From assembly GCF_000721235.1 (NCBI RefSeq), contig NZ_JOFH01000030.1:1-64000 (forward strand): a stretch of 64,000 nt of DNA, in the 5' to 3' direction. A program made the translations under genes and the position numbers. Origin of the DNA: Streptomyces olivaceus (lineage in GTDB: Bacteria; Actinomycetota; Actinomycetes; Streptomycetales; Streptomycetaceae). The notes below the pieces were generated by a model. It saw nothing but the letters and a program-made list of their open reading frames with translations. It ran no database searches and had not been told where the DNA came from. Of this stretch, positions 28,548-37,193 are shown piece by piece (positions within the stretch are counted from its first letter, which is position 1; every line of letters begins with the position of its first letter).

Positions 28548-29384
28548 TCAGCGGCGCCTGCGGAGCGCCCGGCCCACGACGATCGCCGACGCGACGACCA
28601 GCGCCGCCGCGGGGGCGGCCCAGCGCAGGGGGGCACCGGCCACCCTCGGCTGGGGCGCGGGGACGGGGGCGTACCGGCCGCGCGGCGGGGCGTGGTCCAC
28701 CTCCTCGGCGCTGCGGCCGATCATCGTGCGGCGCGCGTGGGCGGCCTCGGCGGGGGGCCGGACCGGCTCGGGGGCCGCGGGCTCCGGGGCGGCGGGCTCG
28801 GGGGCGGCGGCGGGGGGAGCTGCGTCCGCGTCCTCCCCGGCTCCGGCGTCGCTCCCGTCGCTCTCGCCGTGCCCGTCGTCCTCGTCGCGCTCGCCGTCCG
28901 TGGCCAGGAGCGAGGGCGGGGGGATCTCGGTGTCGAAGACCGAGGCGGGCCGCGGCTCCTCCGCCGCCGCGGTGCCCAGGTTCTCCGCGAACCGGGTCAG
29001 CAGCCGGGCCGTGGCCGACGTCACCGACTCCGGCGGCAGCTCCGTCACGCGCCCGTCCGCGGTGGCCGTCCCGCCGAGGACGACGGTCGAGCCGCCGTCG
29101 GCGTCCGCCACCCGCAGCGTGAGCGCGAGCGCGACCGTGCCGGTGCCGCGCGACTCGGTGGCGTCGCCCCGGACGGCGTACGTGCCGTCCTCGCCCCCGG
29201 ACAGGCGCAGGGTGCCGCGGTAGGTGATGGAGTGACTGCCGATACGCACCTTCAGCCGGCCGGCGACCGGCTCGGCACCGGCGTCCTGCTGGAGCCCCGG
29301 GACGGCCCGGGCGACCCGGGCGGGGTCGGCCAGCACGTCCCTGAGCCGCTCGGCCGGAACCGGAACGAACACCTCATGCTCCAT
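28548..29384 (-). CDS. SRPBCC family protein with C-terminal membrane anchor (CoxG-like)
   Basis: A 278-residue protein. Residues 1-150 match the CoxG/START-like fold: MEHEVFVPVPAERLRDVLADPARVARAVPGLQQ, then RLKVRIGSHSITYRGTLRL and TADGRVTELPPESVTSATARLLTRFAENL. A long Asp/Glu/Ala/Pro-rich linker follows (about 165-235), with PEPAAPEP repeats, then a C-terminal helix PLRWAAPAAALVVASAIVVG and a basic RRRR tail, so the domain faces the cytoplasm. CoxG proteins help mature or anchor CO dehydrogenase; here no such genes are near, so the role is open. Confidence 0.85.
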   Translation of the reverse strand: MEHEVFVPVPAERLRDVLADPARVARAVPGLQQDAGAEPVAGRLKVRIGSHSITYRGTLRLSGGEDGTYAVRGDATESRGTGTVALALTLRVADADGGSTVVLGGTATADGRVTELPPESVTSATARLLTRFAENLGTAAAEEPRPASVFDTEIPPPSLLATDGERDEDDGHGESDGSDAGAGEDADAAPPAAAPEPAAPEPAAPEPVRPPAEAAHARRTMIGRSAEEVDHAPPRGRYAPVPAPQPRVAGAPLRWAAPAAALVVASAIVVGRALRRRR

Positions 29385-29449
29385 GTCACCGCAGCCTACC
29401 GTTCCTGGGGTTGTTGGCCAGTGTGTTGACCGACAACCCTGCCGGGGAC

Positions 29450-31108
29450 TCAGTACCGCGGATGCACCAGCGTGGAGGGCGGCAGCCCGGGGACGCGGGT
29501 GCGGGCCGCGTCGCGGGCGCCCCCCGCCAGGGACTCGGGGGTGAGCGTGCGCGGGCGGGGCGCCGCCGGGTCGAGGCGCAGGGCGGGGGCCGCGCGCGCG
29601 GCCAGCAGGAAGCCCCAGCCGCGCGGGGCGGGGGCGTGCAGGCCGGCGCTCGCGCGCCCGGGGTCGGGGGCGAGGTCGGCGTCGCGGGTGCCGACGCGGT
29701 AGGCGACGGCCGGCAGGCCGGCCGCGCGGAGCGTCGCGTCGACCGTCCAGAAGGTCCGGGGGCGGTCGGCGACCGGACCCGCGTGCACGGCCAGCCGCCC
29801 GTCCGGAGCGAGCACCCGCCGCAGCAGGCCGTAGAACTCCTGGGAGTACAGCTTGGTGCTGGCGGTGATGTCCGGGTCGGGGAGGTCCGAGATCACCACG
29901 TCGTACGCCGCGGACGGCGTCGAGCGCAGCCGCCGGAAGGCGTCCGCCGTGCCGGCGTGGAGGCGCGGGTCACCGTAGGCGTGCTCGTTGAGGGCGGACA
30001 GGCCGGGGTCGTTCCGGGCCAGCCGGACGAGCCCGGCGTCGGGTTCGACGACGTCGACCCGGCGGACGCCGGGGTGGCGCAGCACCTCCCGGGCGGCGAG
30101 GCCGTCGCCGCCGCCGAGGATCAGCACCCGCGCGTGCGGGCCGTCCATGGCCGGGCGCACCAGGGCCTCGTGGTAGCGCCGCTCGTCGCTGTCGCTGACC
30201 CGCAGCCGCCCGTCCAGGAACAGGTCGAGGGGCCGCCCGTCGGCGTCGCCGGTGAGGACGACCTCCTGCACGTCGGTCCGCACGGCGACCCGGACGTCCT
30301 GGCCGTACACGGCGTGCCGGGCGGCGCGTTCGAAGTCGTCGGCGAGGACGGTCGCCGTGGCCAGGAGGGCGAGGACGAGGACGTTGGCGGTGAGCAGCAG
30401 CCAGCGGGCCCGCCGGGTCAGGTCGCGCCGGAACAGGCCGAGGACCAGGGCGGCGCCGACGACCGCGTTGACGGTCCCGGTCAGCAGGGCGCCGGTGAGC
30501 TGGCCCAGGAAGGGCAGCAGCACGAAGGGGAAGGCCAGGCCGCCGACGAGCGCACCGACGTAGTCCGCGGCGAACAGGTCGGCGACGGCGCCGCCCGGGT
30601 CCTGCCGGCGGACGCGCTGGATCAGCTCCATGAGCAGCGGCACCTCGGCGCCGATCAGCACGCCGATGGTGAGCGAGAAGCCGACCAGCAGGACGCGCGG
30701 CCCGTCCGCCCACAGGCCGCCCCAGCCGCCGGTCCAGGCGAAGACGGCGTACAGCACCATCGCGCTGGAGCCGCCGACGAGGGCGAGGCCCGCCTCCAGG
30801 GCGCCGAACCCGGCGGCCGCGAACCGCCGCAGCCGTTTGGCGGCCAGGGAGCCGAGGCCCATGGCGAAGACCATGACGGACAGGACCACGGACGCCTGGG
30901 TGACCGAGTCGCCGATGAGGTACGAGGCGAGCGCGACGAGTTCGAGTTCGTACACGAGCCCGCAGGCCGCACAGACGAACACACCGGCCAGCACCAGGAA
31001 CCGCCCGGTGCCGGGCCGCACCGGCAGCGGCGCGGGCGCCCCGGCACCGCCGGGGGCTCCCCAGGACGGCGGAGGACCGGGAGGGGCGGGCACGTGCGGC
31101 TCGATCAC
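29450..31108 (-). CDS. Membrane polyamine aminopropyltransferase-like (spermidine synthase fold)
   Basis: A 552-residue two-part protein. The first part (about 35-280) has seven or so membrane helices, including [30 protein letters not shown]. The second (about 290-500) is a spermidine-synthase/SAM-type Rossmann domain: [47 protein letters not shown], and [12 protein letters not shown]. Such fusions occur in actinobacteria and need not make polyamines. Starts at GTG. Convergent with nothing; next upstream gene is DUF2617. Confidence 0.92.
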   Translation of the reverse strand: MIEPHVPAPPGPPPSWGAPGGAGAPAPLPVRPGTGRFLVLAGVFVCAACGLVYELELVALASYLIGDSVTQASVVLSVMVFAMGLGSLAAKRLRRFAAAGFGALEAGLALVGGSSAMVLYAVFAWTGGWGGLWADGPRVLLVGFSLTIGVLIGAEVPLLMELIQRVRRQDPGGAVADLFAADYVGALVGGLAFPFVLLPFLGQLTGALLTGTVNAVVGAALVLGLFRRDLTRRARWLLLTANVLVLALLATATVLADDFERAARHAVYGQDVRVAVRTDVQEVVLTGDADGRPLDLFLDGRLRVSDSDERRYHEALVRPAMDGPHARVLILGGGDGLAAREVLRHPGVRRVDVVEPDAGLVRLARNDPGLSALNEHAYGDPRLHAGTADAFRRLRSTPSAAYDVVISDLPDPDITASTKLYSQEFYGLLRRVLAPDGRLAVHAGPVADRPRTFWTVDATLRAAGLPAVAYRVGTRDADLAPDPGRASAGLHAPAPRGWGFLLAARAAPALRLDPAAPRPRTLTPESLAGGARDAARTRVPGLPPSTLVHPRY

Positions 31109-31254
31109 CGCAGTGACGTTACGTCACGTGCCGACTGCGCTTCGTCACCCACACGTGTGAAACTCGGGCCCCGCCGGACACCGCAGGTTTAACCGGCCTC
31201 CACCGGCTCAGGCGACCGGGCCCCGCTCCCGCCCGCCCGGCGGCGCCCGCCCGC

Positions 31255-31791
31255 TCATACGGCGGCCGCGCTGAGCTGCGGAGCCGGCACCCGCGCGCCC
31301 ACCCGGGTCCGGGTCGCCACCAGCTGGCCGTCCTGCGGATAGGCGTGCCAGGTGCGCCAGTGCACCTGGCCCTCCCGCCGGTGGGCCAGCAGTGCGGTGA
31401 AGGCGTGCGGACTGCCCGGGAAGACCCCGGCCAGGCCGTGCGGATGGTCGGCGACCAGGGCCAGCAGTTCCTGGGCGCGGCCGGCGAAGGAACCGGGCGT
31501 GAGCACCTCCACGCGGGCGGCGAACTCGTACTCCCAGTCGCCCACCCGCTTGGCGACGCCCAGCGGCAGCGGGGTGCTGCTGCCCGGGATGCACGCCACC
31601 GTCTCGGAGCAACTGCCCTGCTCCTCTTCGAGCAGGACTTGATGGGAGGCGCCCAGGAGCCTCAACTGCAGTTTTGCATCTTCCAGTTCGACGTCGAGGC
31701 TGGCGAGCGCGGGCAGCGGTTCGCGGCCCAGGGTCCAGGCCAGGTCGGCGGCGCGGGTGTCGGTGTAGGCGGTGTTCAGGGTCGTGAGCAT
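31255..31791 (-). CDS. DUF2617 family protein
   Basis: A 178-residue soluble protein starting MLTTLNTAYTDTRAADLAWTLG with GGAG 8 bases upstream; a longer frame (MCLRSRS) lacks a ribosome site. Conserved blocks RLLGASHQVLLEE, ETVACIPGSS, WEYEFAARVEVLTPGSFAGRA, FPGSPHAFTALLA and HWRTWHAYPQDGQLVATRT fit actinobacterial DUF2617. No known role. It is often a neighbour of the spermidine-synthase-like gene, as here (146 bases downstream). Confidence 0.85.
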   Translation of the reverse strand: MLTTLNTAYTDTRAADLAWTLGREPLPALASLDVELEDAKLQLRLLGASHQVLLEEEQGSCSETVACIPGSSTPLPLGVAKRVGDWEYEFAARVEVLTPGSFAGRAQELLALVADHPHGLAGVFPGSPHAFTALLAHRREGQVHWRTWHAYPQDGQLVATRTRVGARVPAPQLSAAAV

Positions 31792-32151
31792 GGATCGGCT
31801 CCGCAAGCACACAATGGAGAGGAAGGTGTGGGGCCCACCCGTCCCGGCAACGCCGGGGATGCGGCCCGCTCAGCCCAGTCGGCCGGTCAGGAGGGGATCA
31901 ACAGGTCGTCCGAGGAGCTGGGTTGATGTGGGAGAGCGAATCATGAACAGTGGCGCCACCACAGCGTTTTTACCCAACTTCGTGGCGTTTCCATCCCTCA
32001 GGGGGCTCAACAGCTCAACTGTTCAACCATGGCGCACACCCCGCTCGCGGAAAGTGCGCCGGTGCGTGGGAGCGCCCACCGGGTGTGCTGCCCCGGCGGG
32101 CGCCCGTGGCGGGGATGCGGTTCCCCCTGGCCGGAGCTCGGCTGCCCCGTG
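31792..32151. other. Non-coding gap upstream of the DUF2617 gene
   Basis: About 360 bases, less GC-rich than its surroundings near 31940-32030. Three CTCAAC-like copies lie at 32006-32027. A short plus-strand frame starts at 31943 (MNSGATTAFLPNF) with a GGAGAG before it, but it runs into low-similarity sequence and I do not call it. Likely holds the DUF2617 promoter. Confidence 0.5.
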
Positions 32152-32439
32152 TCAGCTGCCTCCGCCGCCGCATCCGCCGCCCCCGCCTCCGCAGGACGAG
32201 CCGCCTCCGCAGGACGACCCGCCACCGCAGGAGTGGCCTCCGTGATGTCCGCCCGAGGAACCGCCGTCCCCGTCCCCGGCCCACCAGCTGTTGTTGCCGC
32301 TGTCGCCGCCTCCGCCGGTGCTCCAGTGGCGCGTTCCCCGGCCGCCCCGCTTGCGGGCGGTGCGGGAGGCGCGCCGGCCCGCCACGACCGCCCTGGTCAC
32401 CAGGAGCGCGCACACGATCAGGATGATGCCGACCACCAT
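32152..32439 (-). CDS. Gly/Cys-rich single-pass membrane microprotein
   Basis: A 95-residue protein. One N-terminal membrane helix (MVVGIILIVCALLVTRAVVAG) is followed by a basic patch RRASRTARKRGGRG, a Trp/His segment (NNSWWAGDGDGG, GGHHGGHSC) and a tail of CGGGSS-type repeats with four regularly spaced Cys. GGAAGGAGG sits about 8 bases upstream of the ATG. Similar glycine-cysteine tails occur at the ends of other Streptomyces membrane proteins; their role is unknown (metal binding or cross-linking is a guess). Its promoter region directly abuts the integrated element. Confidence 0.75.
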   Translation of the reverse strand: MVVGIILIVCALLVTRAVVAGRRASRTARKRGGRGTRHWSTGGGGDSGNNSWWAGDGDGGSSGGHHGGHSCGGGSSCGGGSSCGGGGGGCGGGGS

Positions 32440-32572
32440 GGCTCCACCCTCCTTCCGTTCCCGGGCACACGCCCGGAAGATCCCCCGAAGCGATCCCCCG
32501 TGGATGCCTCGCTCTGTTGTCACGCGGTGGTGCGTGAACGGGGGATGCCCCTCCCTGCCGTGCCCCAAAGCA

Positions 32573-32595
32573 GAGTTGAGCAACTTCTGAGGGTC
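32573..32595. repeat. Attachment site, left copy (attL)
   Basis: A 23-bp sequence (contains GAGTTGAGCAACTTCT) identical to 42189-42211. It lies 70 bases from the int stop codon and in the promoter region of the Gly/Cys-rich gene. Confidence 0.9.
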
Positions 32596-32607
32596 TGCAA
32601 ACGGCAG

Positions 32608-32645
32608 CGGCCCCTGACCTGCACCGGAGTGCCTGTCAGGGGCCG
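32608..32645 (-). terminator. Hairpin after the integrase gene
   Basis: Perfect 11-bp stem (32608-32618 with 32635-32645), 16-base loop, 20 bases past the int stop codon and 13 bases from attL. Probable terminator; an integrase arm site is also possible. Confidence 0.7.
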
Positions 32646-32665
32646 TTGACGGCTCACGGGGCCGT

Positions 32666-33916
32666 CTACGGGCCGTCATCGCCCTCCGGGCCGTACTGGA
32701 ACACGGAGTCGATGGCCCGCCGGGCGCGTTCGCGGCTGTCGGGCATCAGGTGGGCGTACACCCGCAGGGTCATGCCCGGATCGGCGTGCCCCATGTACTC
32801 GCTGATGGCCTTGATGTTCTCGCCCGCGTCGAGCAACGCCGAGGCGTAGAAGTGCCGGAGGGCGTGCATGCCGTGCTCGCGCGCCGATGCGTACTTGCCG
32901 TCCTGCCCTGCGTCAGGGATGAGCCCGGCAGCGGCCAGGGCGGGCTTCCATTCCTTGCCGTTGAAGTTGCTGCGCCAGATCATGCCGCCCTTCTCCGCCG
33001 TGAAGAGCAGGCGGGCGGACACCTTCGGCCCTTCCGGCACGTCCCACGGCAACGTGACCTCCATGGGCTTGCAGGCATCCATGTGCGCCCGGAGCGCTTC
33101 GCCCACCGAGGCGGGCAGGGGAACATCCCGCGTCTTGCCGCCCTTGGGCAGGGCGAAAACGGGGTGCCCCTCCACGTGCTTGATCTGCCGGACGACATGC
33201 AGCGTGCGCCCGTCGGGTGCGATCGCGTCTTCGGCGAGTCCGAACAACTCCCCTTGGCGGAGGCCGCAACCGGCGCCCACATCGACCATGGGCCGGTACC
33301 GCTCCAGAAGCGCCGTTCGAACGGCGAGCACCTGGGCGAGGGACCAGGGCGTCACCGGGTGCGTGTCCAGCCTGGGCCGCCGTACGGTGCGCGCGCTGCA
33401 CGGATTGCGGGACAAGAGCGAGTCGTCCACGGCGGCGGACAGGACGGATTGGACGTCGGCGAAGATGTTCCGGGCGTAGGCGGCACTCACACCCGGCTTG
33501 GCCTCCAGCGCGGCCAGCAGCCCCCGAATGTGCTCGGGGCGGAAGGTCCCCACCGGCCGCGAGCCGATCACGGGAAACGCGTGCAGCCTCAGCCGCCGCC
33601 CGAGTTCCTTCCGGGTCATCGGGCTGGACGTCCTGCTGTCCAACCACTTCCCGGCGTACTCCCGGAAGGTGATCCGGACCGACTTGGGGTCGGTGTACTG
33701 CCCCCGCGTCATGTCCGTCTCGATGGCGCTCAGCCACTTCTCGGCGAGCCGCTTCTTGCCGTCGGGGAAGCTCTTGGACTTCTCGGAGCCGTCCGGGCCG
33801 ACGTACCGGGCGCGGTAGCGGAGCCCGCTGCCGTGACGGTCGGTCTTGACCTTGACCGCCTTGCCGTTCGCCCCGGTGCTGACCTTGTACCAACGGTCCT
33901 GGATGTGCCCGGCCAT
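32666..33916 (-). CDS. int: Site-specific tyrosine integrase of the AICE
   Basis: A 416-residue recombinase for integration and excision. N-terminal AP2-like arm-binding region (about 1-60, RYRARYVGPDGSEKSKSFPDGKKRLAEKWL), core-binding SAM-like domain (about 70-170), catalytic domain with Arg in GAGCGLRQGELFGL, HALRHFYASALLDAG (HxxR), GHADP, and nucleophile Tyr in LRVYAHLMPDS near residue 397. All active-site residues are present. The start overlaps the xis stop (ATGA). Sits directly beside attL, as expected. Confidence 0.97.
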   Translation of the reverse strand: MAGHIQDRWYKVSTGANGKAVKVKTDRHGSGLRYRARYVGPDGSEKSKSFPDGKKRLAEKWLSAIETDMTRGQYTDPKSVRITFREYAGKWLDSRTSSPMTRKELGRRLRLHAFPVIGSRPVGTFRPEHIRGLLAALEAKPGVSAAYARNIFADVQSVLSAAVDDSLLSRNPCSARTVRRPRLDTHPVTPWSLAQVLAVRTALLERYRPMVDVGAGCGLRQGELFGLAEDAIAPDGRTLHVVRQIKHVEGHPVFALPKGGKTRDVPLPASVGEALRAHMDACKPMEVTLPWDVPEGPKVSARLLFTAEKGGMIWRSNFNGKEWKPALAAAGLIPDAGQDGKYASAREHGMHALRHFYASALLDAGENIKAISEYMGHADPGMTLRVYAHLMPDSRERARRAIDSVFQYGPEGDDGP

Positions 33917-34104
33917 CAGGCGGCCTCCCTCAGCGACTCGACCCAGACGTGTACGTCGTCGGGGTCGAAGCGGAGGTGCCGGCCGACGCGGAAGCCGGTG
34001 GGTCCGGTGCCCTTACGGCGCCACTGATAGACGGTGTCCACGCTCGGCAGGCGGAACAGGCTCACGAGGTCTTCCGGGGTCAGGTACTGCTCGGGCAGCC
34101 TCAT
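33916..34104 (-). CDS. xis: Excisionase / helix-turn-helix protein
   Basis: A 62-residue winged-helix protein of the MerR-like excisionase type: YLTPEDLVSLFRLPSVDTVYQWRRKGTGPTGFRVGRHLRFDPDDVHVWVE. In AICEs this protein bends DNA at att sites to favour excision. Overlaps rep upstream (ATGA) and int downstream (ATGA), so int and xis are translated from one message with rep. Confidence 0.92.
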   Translation of the reverse strand: MRLPEQYLTPEDLVSLFRLPSVDTVYQWRRKGTGPTGFRVGRHLRFDPDDVHVWVESLREAA

Positions 34105-35501
34105 GCGTACGCCTCCCAGTCGTTCCGATCGGTCGACAGGTCCGCCATGACTTCCCGGGCCGTCTCGCGGCTCTGCTGCATGTCGCGGCGGATGTTGGCG
34201 GCGAGCCAGAGTTCACCGGGGGTATGGCCGTGCCCGGCGTAGGACCAGTGGGCGAGGGTGAGCGTGGTTGCCTGTTCGTCGTCGGGGTCGGGCAGGCCGA
34301 GGGCTTCCCGCTGCTGGGCGGCCCGGTAGTCGGCGCGGGTCTGGCGCAGGGCGCCGAGGGTGGTGGAGTACCGGCGGGACTTGCTGGAGAAGTGGCCGCG
34401 GAAGCCGAGCATGTGGGCCCAGTCGCGGAACTTGCGGTCCGGGTAGAGCGGGTGGAGGTCGAGGCACGCGGCGATGAGCCGGGCGGGATGGTCGGGCACG
34501 CCGAGCAGGGCCAGGGCTTCCTTGTTGCCGATGCGGCGATCCACGGTGCCCGTCGTTTCGGCGGCCTTGGTGGCGTACTTGGCGACGTACGAGGCGACGG
34601 CCTGTTCGGTGATCTCCTGGCCGTCGCCGAAGGCGCCGATGGGCTGCACGTCGAGCTGAGTGCCCCAGCGCAGGGTGCGGGCAGGCTGGTCCCCGGCGGG
34701 TTCGACGTCGACCGCGACGCGGGCAGCTGCCGCGCGGATCGCGTCGGTGAGCAGGTCGAGGGTGGCCCAGGCGGGCGGGGGCGAGTCGGGCCCGTCGGGA
34801 CCGTCGAAGCGGACGACGGCATGGAAGTGGACGGCGCCGCGCTTCTGGTATTCGGCGACCTTGCCGAAGGCGACGCGGGACTGTTCGCGGGCCGCCTTCT
34901 GCGTGAGCCCCGCGCGCTTGGCGATCTCGCGGCGCAGGTAGATCGTGAAGTAGCGCCACAGGTCGGAGGCGTGGTTGTTCCACAGCACGGCGCCCGCGTA
35001 GTCGTACGTGTCCGGGTGGAGCGGGGTACCGAGTTCGGCGGCGTCCTCCTGGTGGTGGGCGCCGCAGCGGCACGGCCGGGTGCCGGGCCGGTTGTGCACC
35101 GGGCCGAACGAGGGCGCGGTGAGCGTGGCGAACACGCGCGGGTGTTCCCGGATCGTGTGCCGGGTGCCCTTGTCCGGGTCGCCGACGAGACCGGCGCGGA
35201 TCAGGTGGTAGGTGTCGCCCGCGTAGGTCCAGGCGCAGGACGGGCAGCGGGAGGCACGACGGTTGCCGCAGGCGACGCGGAGCCGTCCGCCGGGCTCGGT
35301 GTCGGTCGAGTAGGAGTGCAGCACGTGACGTGTCCGGGCGTCACGGACGACGACGGACCCTTGCAGGTGGATCGGGTCCGAGCAGCCGCCGGTGCGCTTG
35401 ATCTGTTCCTTGACGCGGTCGAAGCCGGTGGATCCGGCCAGCCTCAGCACATCGGCGAGGGTGGCCGGGTCCAGGCCCGCCGTGGTGGCGGAGTCGTTCA
35501 C
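34101..35501 (-). CDS. repSA: RepSA-type rolling-circle replication initiator
   Basis: A 466-residue HUH-type initiator that should nick the element origin so that the excised circle replicates. Zinc-type cysteines: CGNRRASRCPSCAW and PCRCGAHH. HUH motif GAVHFHAVVRFDG (about 215) and catalytic Tyr region AVASYVAKYATKAAE (about 285) are intact. Similar in layout to RepSA of pSAM2. The start overlaps the stop of the small zinc-finger gene (ATGA). Confidence 0.93.
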   Translation of the reverse strand: MNDSATTAGLDPATLADVLRLAGSTGFDRVKEQIKRTGGCSDPIHLQGSVVVRDARTRHVLHSYSTDTEPGGRLRVACGNRRASRCPSCAWTYAGDTYHLIRAGLVGDPDKGTRHTIREHPRVFATLTAPSFGPVHNRPGTRPCRCGAHHQEDAAELGTPLHPDTYDYAGAVLWNNHASDLWRYFTIYLRREIAKRAGLTQKAAREQSRVAFGKVAEYQKRGAVHFHAVVRFDGPDGPDSPPPAWATLDLLTDAIRAAAARVAVDVEPAGDQPARTLRWGTQLDVQPIGAFGDGQEITEQAVASYVAKYATKAAETTGTVDRRIGNKEALALLGVPDHPARLIAACLDLHPLYPDRKFRDWAHMLGFRGHFSSKSRRYSTTLGALRQTRADYRAAQQREALGLPDPDDEQATTLTLAHWSYAGHGHTPGELWLAANIRRDMQQSRETAREVMADLSTDRNDWEAYA

Positions 35502-35689
35502 GCGCCGGTCACCGCCTGACGGTGCGAGGCGGGGGTCAGGGCCGTGCGGCCGGTGCCCTGGCAGGCCGGGCAGGTGATGCGAGCGGTAGCGCGAGTGCCG
35601 TCGCGGTGCCGGGTGCCGGTGGTGACGGCGACGACCGGGAAACCGTCACATTTGTGGCAGAACACGATCAAGGCGTGCTGGGGCATCAT
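35498..35689 (-). CDS. Small zinc-ribbon protein of the AICE
   Basis: A 63-residue protein with two Cys pairs, FCHKCDG and ITCPACQGTGR (DnaJ-like CxxCxGxG). Overlaps the rep start by four bases, so probably coupled to Rep synthesis. Small cysteine proteins at this place are common in AICEs; role unknown. A start one codon downstream (MPQ) is equally possible. Confidence 0.75.
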   Translation of the reverse strand: MMPQHALIVFCHKCDGFPVVAVTTGTRHRDGTRATARITCPACQGTGRTALTPASHRQAVTGA

Positions 35690-35778
35690 GGAGCTTCCCT
35701 TTCGGGTCCAGTGGATCTGAATGGGTCCAGGCGCCCGGAGCGGCGGAAGTTTGGCGACCGAGGCCGCTCCGGGGGCCG

Positions 35779-36078
35779 TCAGCGCTGCTTGGCGAGGTCC
35801 TTGAGCAGCAGCCGCAGGACGACGGCGACCAGGGCGACCGAAACGCCGGTGATGGCCACGGCGAGGAGCATCGAGACCAGGACGGCGCCGACGACCAAGA
35901 CCACGGCGCCACCACCGGCAGCGAGGGCGAGGGCACTGCCCGGGGTGAGCTGGACGGTCGGGCGGTTGGCGAGAGGCGCGGCCGGAGCGGGAACGGCGGA
36001 GCCGGATGCCGGCACTTCGACGGCCGAGGCGGTAGCGGACGGTGCGGTGTCCTGGTGCGGGTACTTCGGGGTGAGCAC
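35779..36078 (-). CDS. spdD: SpdD-like spread protein
   Basis: A 99-residue protein from GTG with AAGGGAG upstream. Its disordered Pro/Ala N-terminus (1-45) is followed by two hydrophobic segments, TPGSALALAAGGGAVVLVVGAVLVSMLLAVAITGVSVALVAVVLRLLL broken here by GG, and a basic end. The PTVQLTPGSALALAAGG stretch is typical of Streptomyces SpdD. Spd proteins aid spread of the element between mycelial compartments (family knowledge). Confidence 0.82.
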   Translation of the reverse strand: MLTPKYPHQDTAPSATASAVEVPASGSAVPAPAAPLANRPTVQLTPGSALALAAGGGAVVLVVGAVLVSMLLAVAITGVSVALVAVVLRLLLKDLAKQR

Positions 36079-36097
36079 GAGCGGTCTCCCTTCGGAA

Positions 36098-36253
36098 CTA
36101 CTTGACGATGGTGTCGACGGCGGGGCCGAGGACGCTGTCCGCGACGAGGTAGCCGCCGAGGAGGAGCACGGCGACCAGCCACCAGGGCGGGCGGATGAGC
36201 TTGATGCCGAGGAAGCCGACGACGAGCAGCGCGAGCCAGAGCGGTACGTCCAT
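36098..36253 (-). CDS. 51-residue membrane protein of the AICE
   Basis: A short frame MDVPLWLALLVVGFLGIKLI then PPWW and VAVLLLGGYLVADSVLG, giving two close hydrophobic segments. GGGGAG lies 7 bases before the ATG. It fits between spdD (19 bases downstream) and the transfer protein gene (11 bases upstream), a conserved position for such a peptide in AICEs. Likely part of the spread complex in the membrane (inference). Confidence 0.8.
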   Translation of the reverse strand: MDVPLWLALLVVGFLGIKLIRPPWWLVAVLLLGGYLVADSVLGPAVDTIVK

Positions 36254-36264
36254 GGCGATCTCCC

Positions 36265-36453
36265 CTAGGCCGTGCAGCGGTGCGTGCGAGCGGCGAGTTC
36301 GGCGGCGGAGCGGTCGGGGTAGTCGGCGGAGAAGCCGCAGCGCGGGGCCGTGCAGGCGGCGGTGTGCATCTCACGGCCTCGGCCGTCGAAGTACGTGCCG
36401 ACCTGCACCGGGCCGACGCGGAGGCGGTTGCGGAAGCGGCGGTAGACGGACAT
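36265..36453 (-). CDS. Mobile element transfer protein (small, Cys-containing)
   Basis: A 62-residue basic protein: VYRRFRNRLRVGPVQVGTYFDGRGREMHTAACTAPRCGFSADYPDRSAAELAARTHRC. The GPVQVGTYFDGRGRE and CTAPRCGFSADY blocks with the closing HRC are characteristic of small transfer proteins found beside spdB in Streptomyces elements. Three Cys and a His could bind zinc. Likely acts in intra-mycelial spread. Confidence 0.85.
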   Translation of the reverse strand: MSVYRRFRNRLRVGPVQVGTYFDGRGREMHTAACTAPRCGFSADYPDRSAAELAARTHRCTA

Positions 36454-36467
36454 GAACGGTTCTCCCC

Positions 36468-37148
36468 TCAGGTGAGCTGGAGTTGGGCTGAGATCGCGTT
36501 GACCATGGGGTCGGGCAGGCCGAGCCGGGCCGACAGCGCTTCGGCGGGCATCGGCGTACCTGTCGACGCCTGGTGCGCGTCGGCGAGCTTCCGGGCGTGG
36601 TCCAGCAGCGCGGCCGGAACCGCGGGGGTGCCGGGGACGGTCTGCGGCGGTGACGCGGGAGCGGGGGCCAGCTCGGGGGCGGCGGACACAGGCTCCGGGT
36701 CAGTGCCCGGCGGATCGGTGCGGGTCACCTCGACCTCGGCGGGCTGCGCCTGCCCCTCTTCGGCAGGCTGCTCGGGCGCGGCCTGGTCGGTGGGTGAGTG
36801 GACCAGAAGGGTGCCGCCGAGGAAGGCCAGTGCCGGCCACCCTGCGACGAGGATGCACAGCCACGCGGGTACGGCGTCGAGGTCGAGCAGTCCGGCGGTC
36901 GCGATGTTGGCGCCCAGCGAGGCGAACAGCGCGATGACGAACCAGATCCAGGCCGAGCGGTCCCGGCGGGCGGTGCGCAGTCGACGCCAGGCAGCGACGA
37001 GCAGCAGATCCACGGAGACCGGATAGGCCCAGGCCTTCCAGCCGGACTGTCCGGCGGCCTCGGCCAGGTCATGCAGGTGAGCGAAGGACAGCGCGCCAGC
37101 GATGACAGCTTGGACAAGGACCGCGTCCAGGCGGATCGAGCGGGGCAT
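36468..37148 (-). CDS. spdB: SpdB spread protein (DUF2637)
   Basis: A 226-residue protein. Four hydrophobic segments lie in residues 8-120 (VLVQAVIAGALSFAHLHDLAEAAGQSGWKAWAYPVSVDLLL, broken by GQSG; WIWFVIALFASLGANIATAG; WLCILVAGWPALAFLGGTLL), followed by a Pro/Glu-rich stretch and a C-terminal helix-turn-helix-like tail (AEALSARLGLPDPMVNAIS). Pattern fits DUF2637. In Streptomyces plasmids SpdB2 forms membrane pores or scaffolds for TraB-driven spread (family knowledge). Confidence 0.9.
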   Translation of the reverse strand: MPRSIRLDAVLVQAVIAGALSFAHLHDLAEAAGQSGWKAWAYPVSVDLLLVAAWRRLRTARRDRSAWIWFVIALFASLGANIATAGLLDLDAVPAWLCILVAGWPALAFLGGTLLVHSPTDQAAPEQPAEEGQAQPAEVEVTRTDPPGTDPEPVSAAPELAPAPASPPQTVPGTPAVPAALLDHARKLADAHQASTGTPMPAEALSARLGLPDPMVNAISAQLQLT

Positions 37149-37193
37149 GGGGGTACCTCCCTTCCAGGGAAGTGGGGCCAGATCAGGCCGGAT

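Noticed and set aside
31943..32245. Plus-strand small frame starting MNSGATTAFLPNF
   Set aside because: Plausible ribosome site, but sequence after 30 codons is antisense to the Gly/Cys-rich gene and has no gene-like composition.
32573..32595. tRNA gene at the attachment site
   Set aside because: No acceptor, anticodon or T-arm pairing around either copy of the repeat, and no TTCRANYC box.
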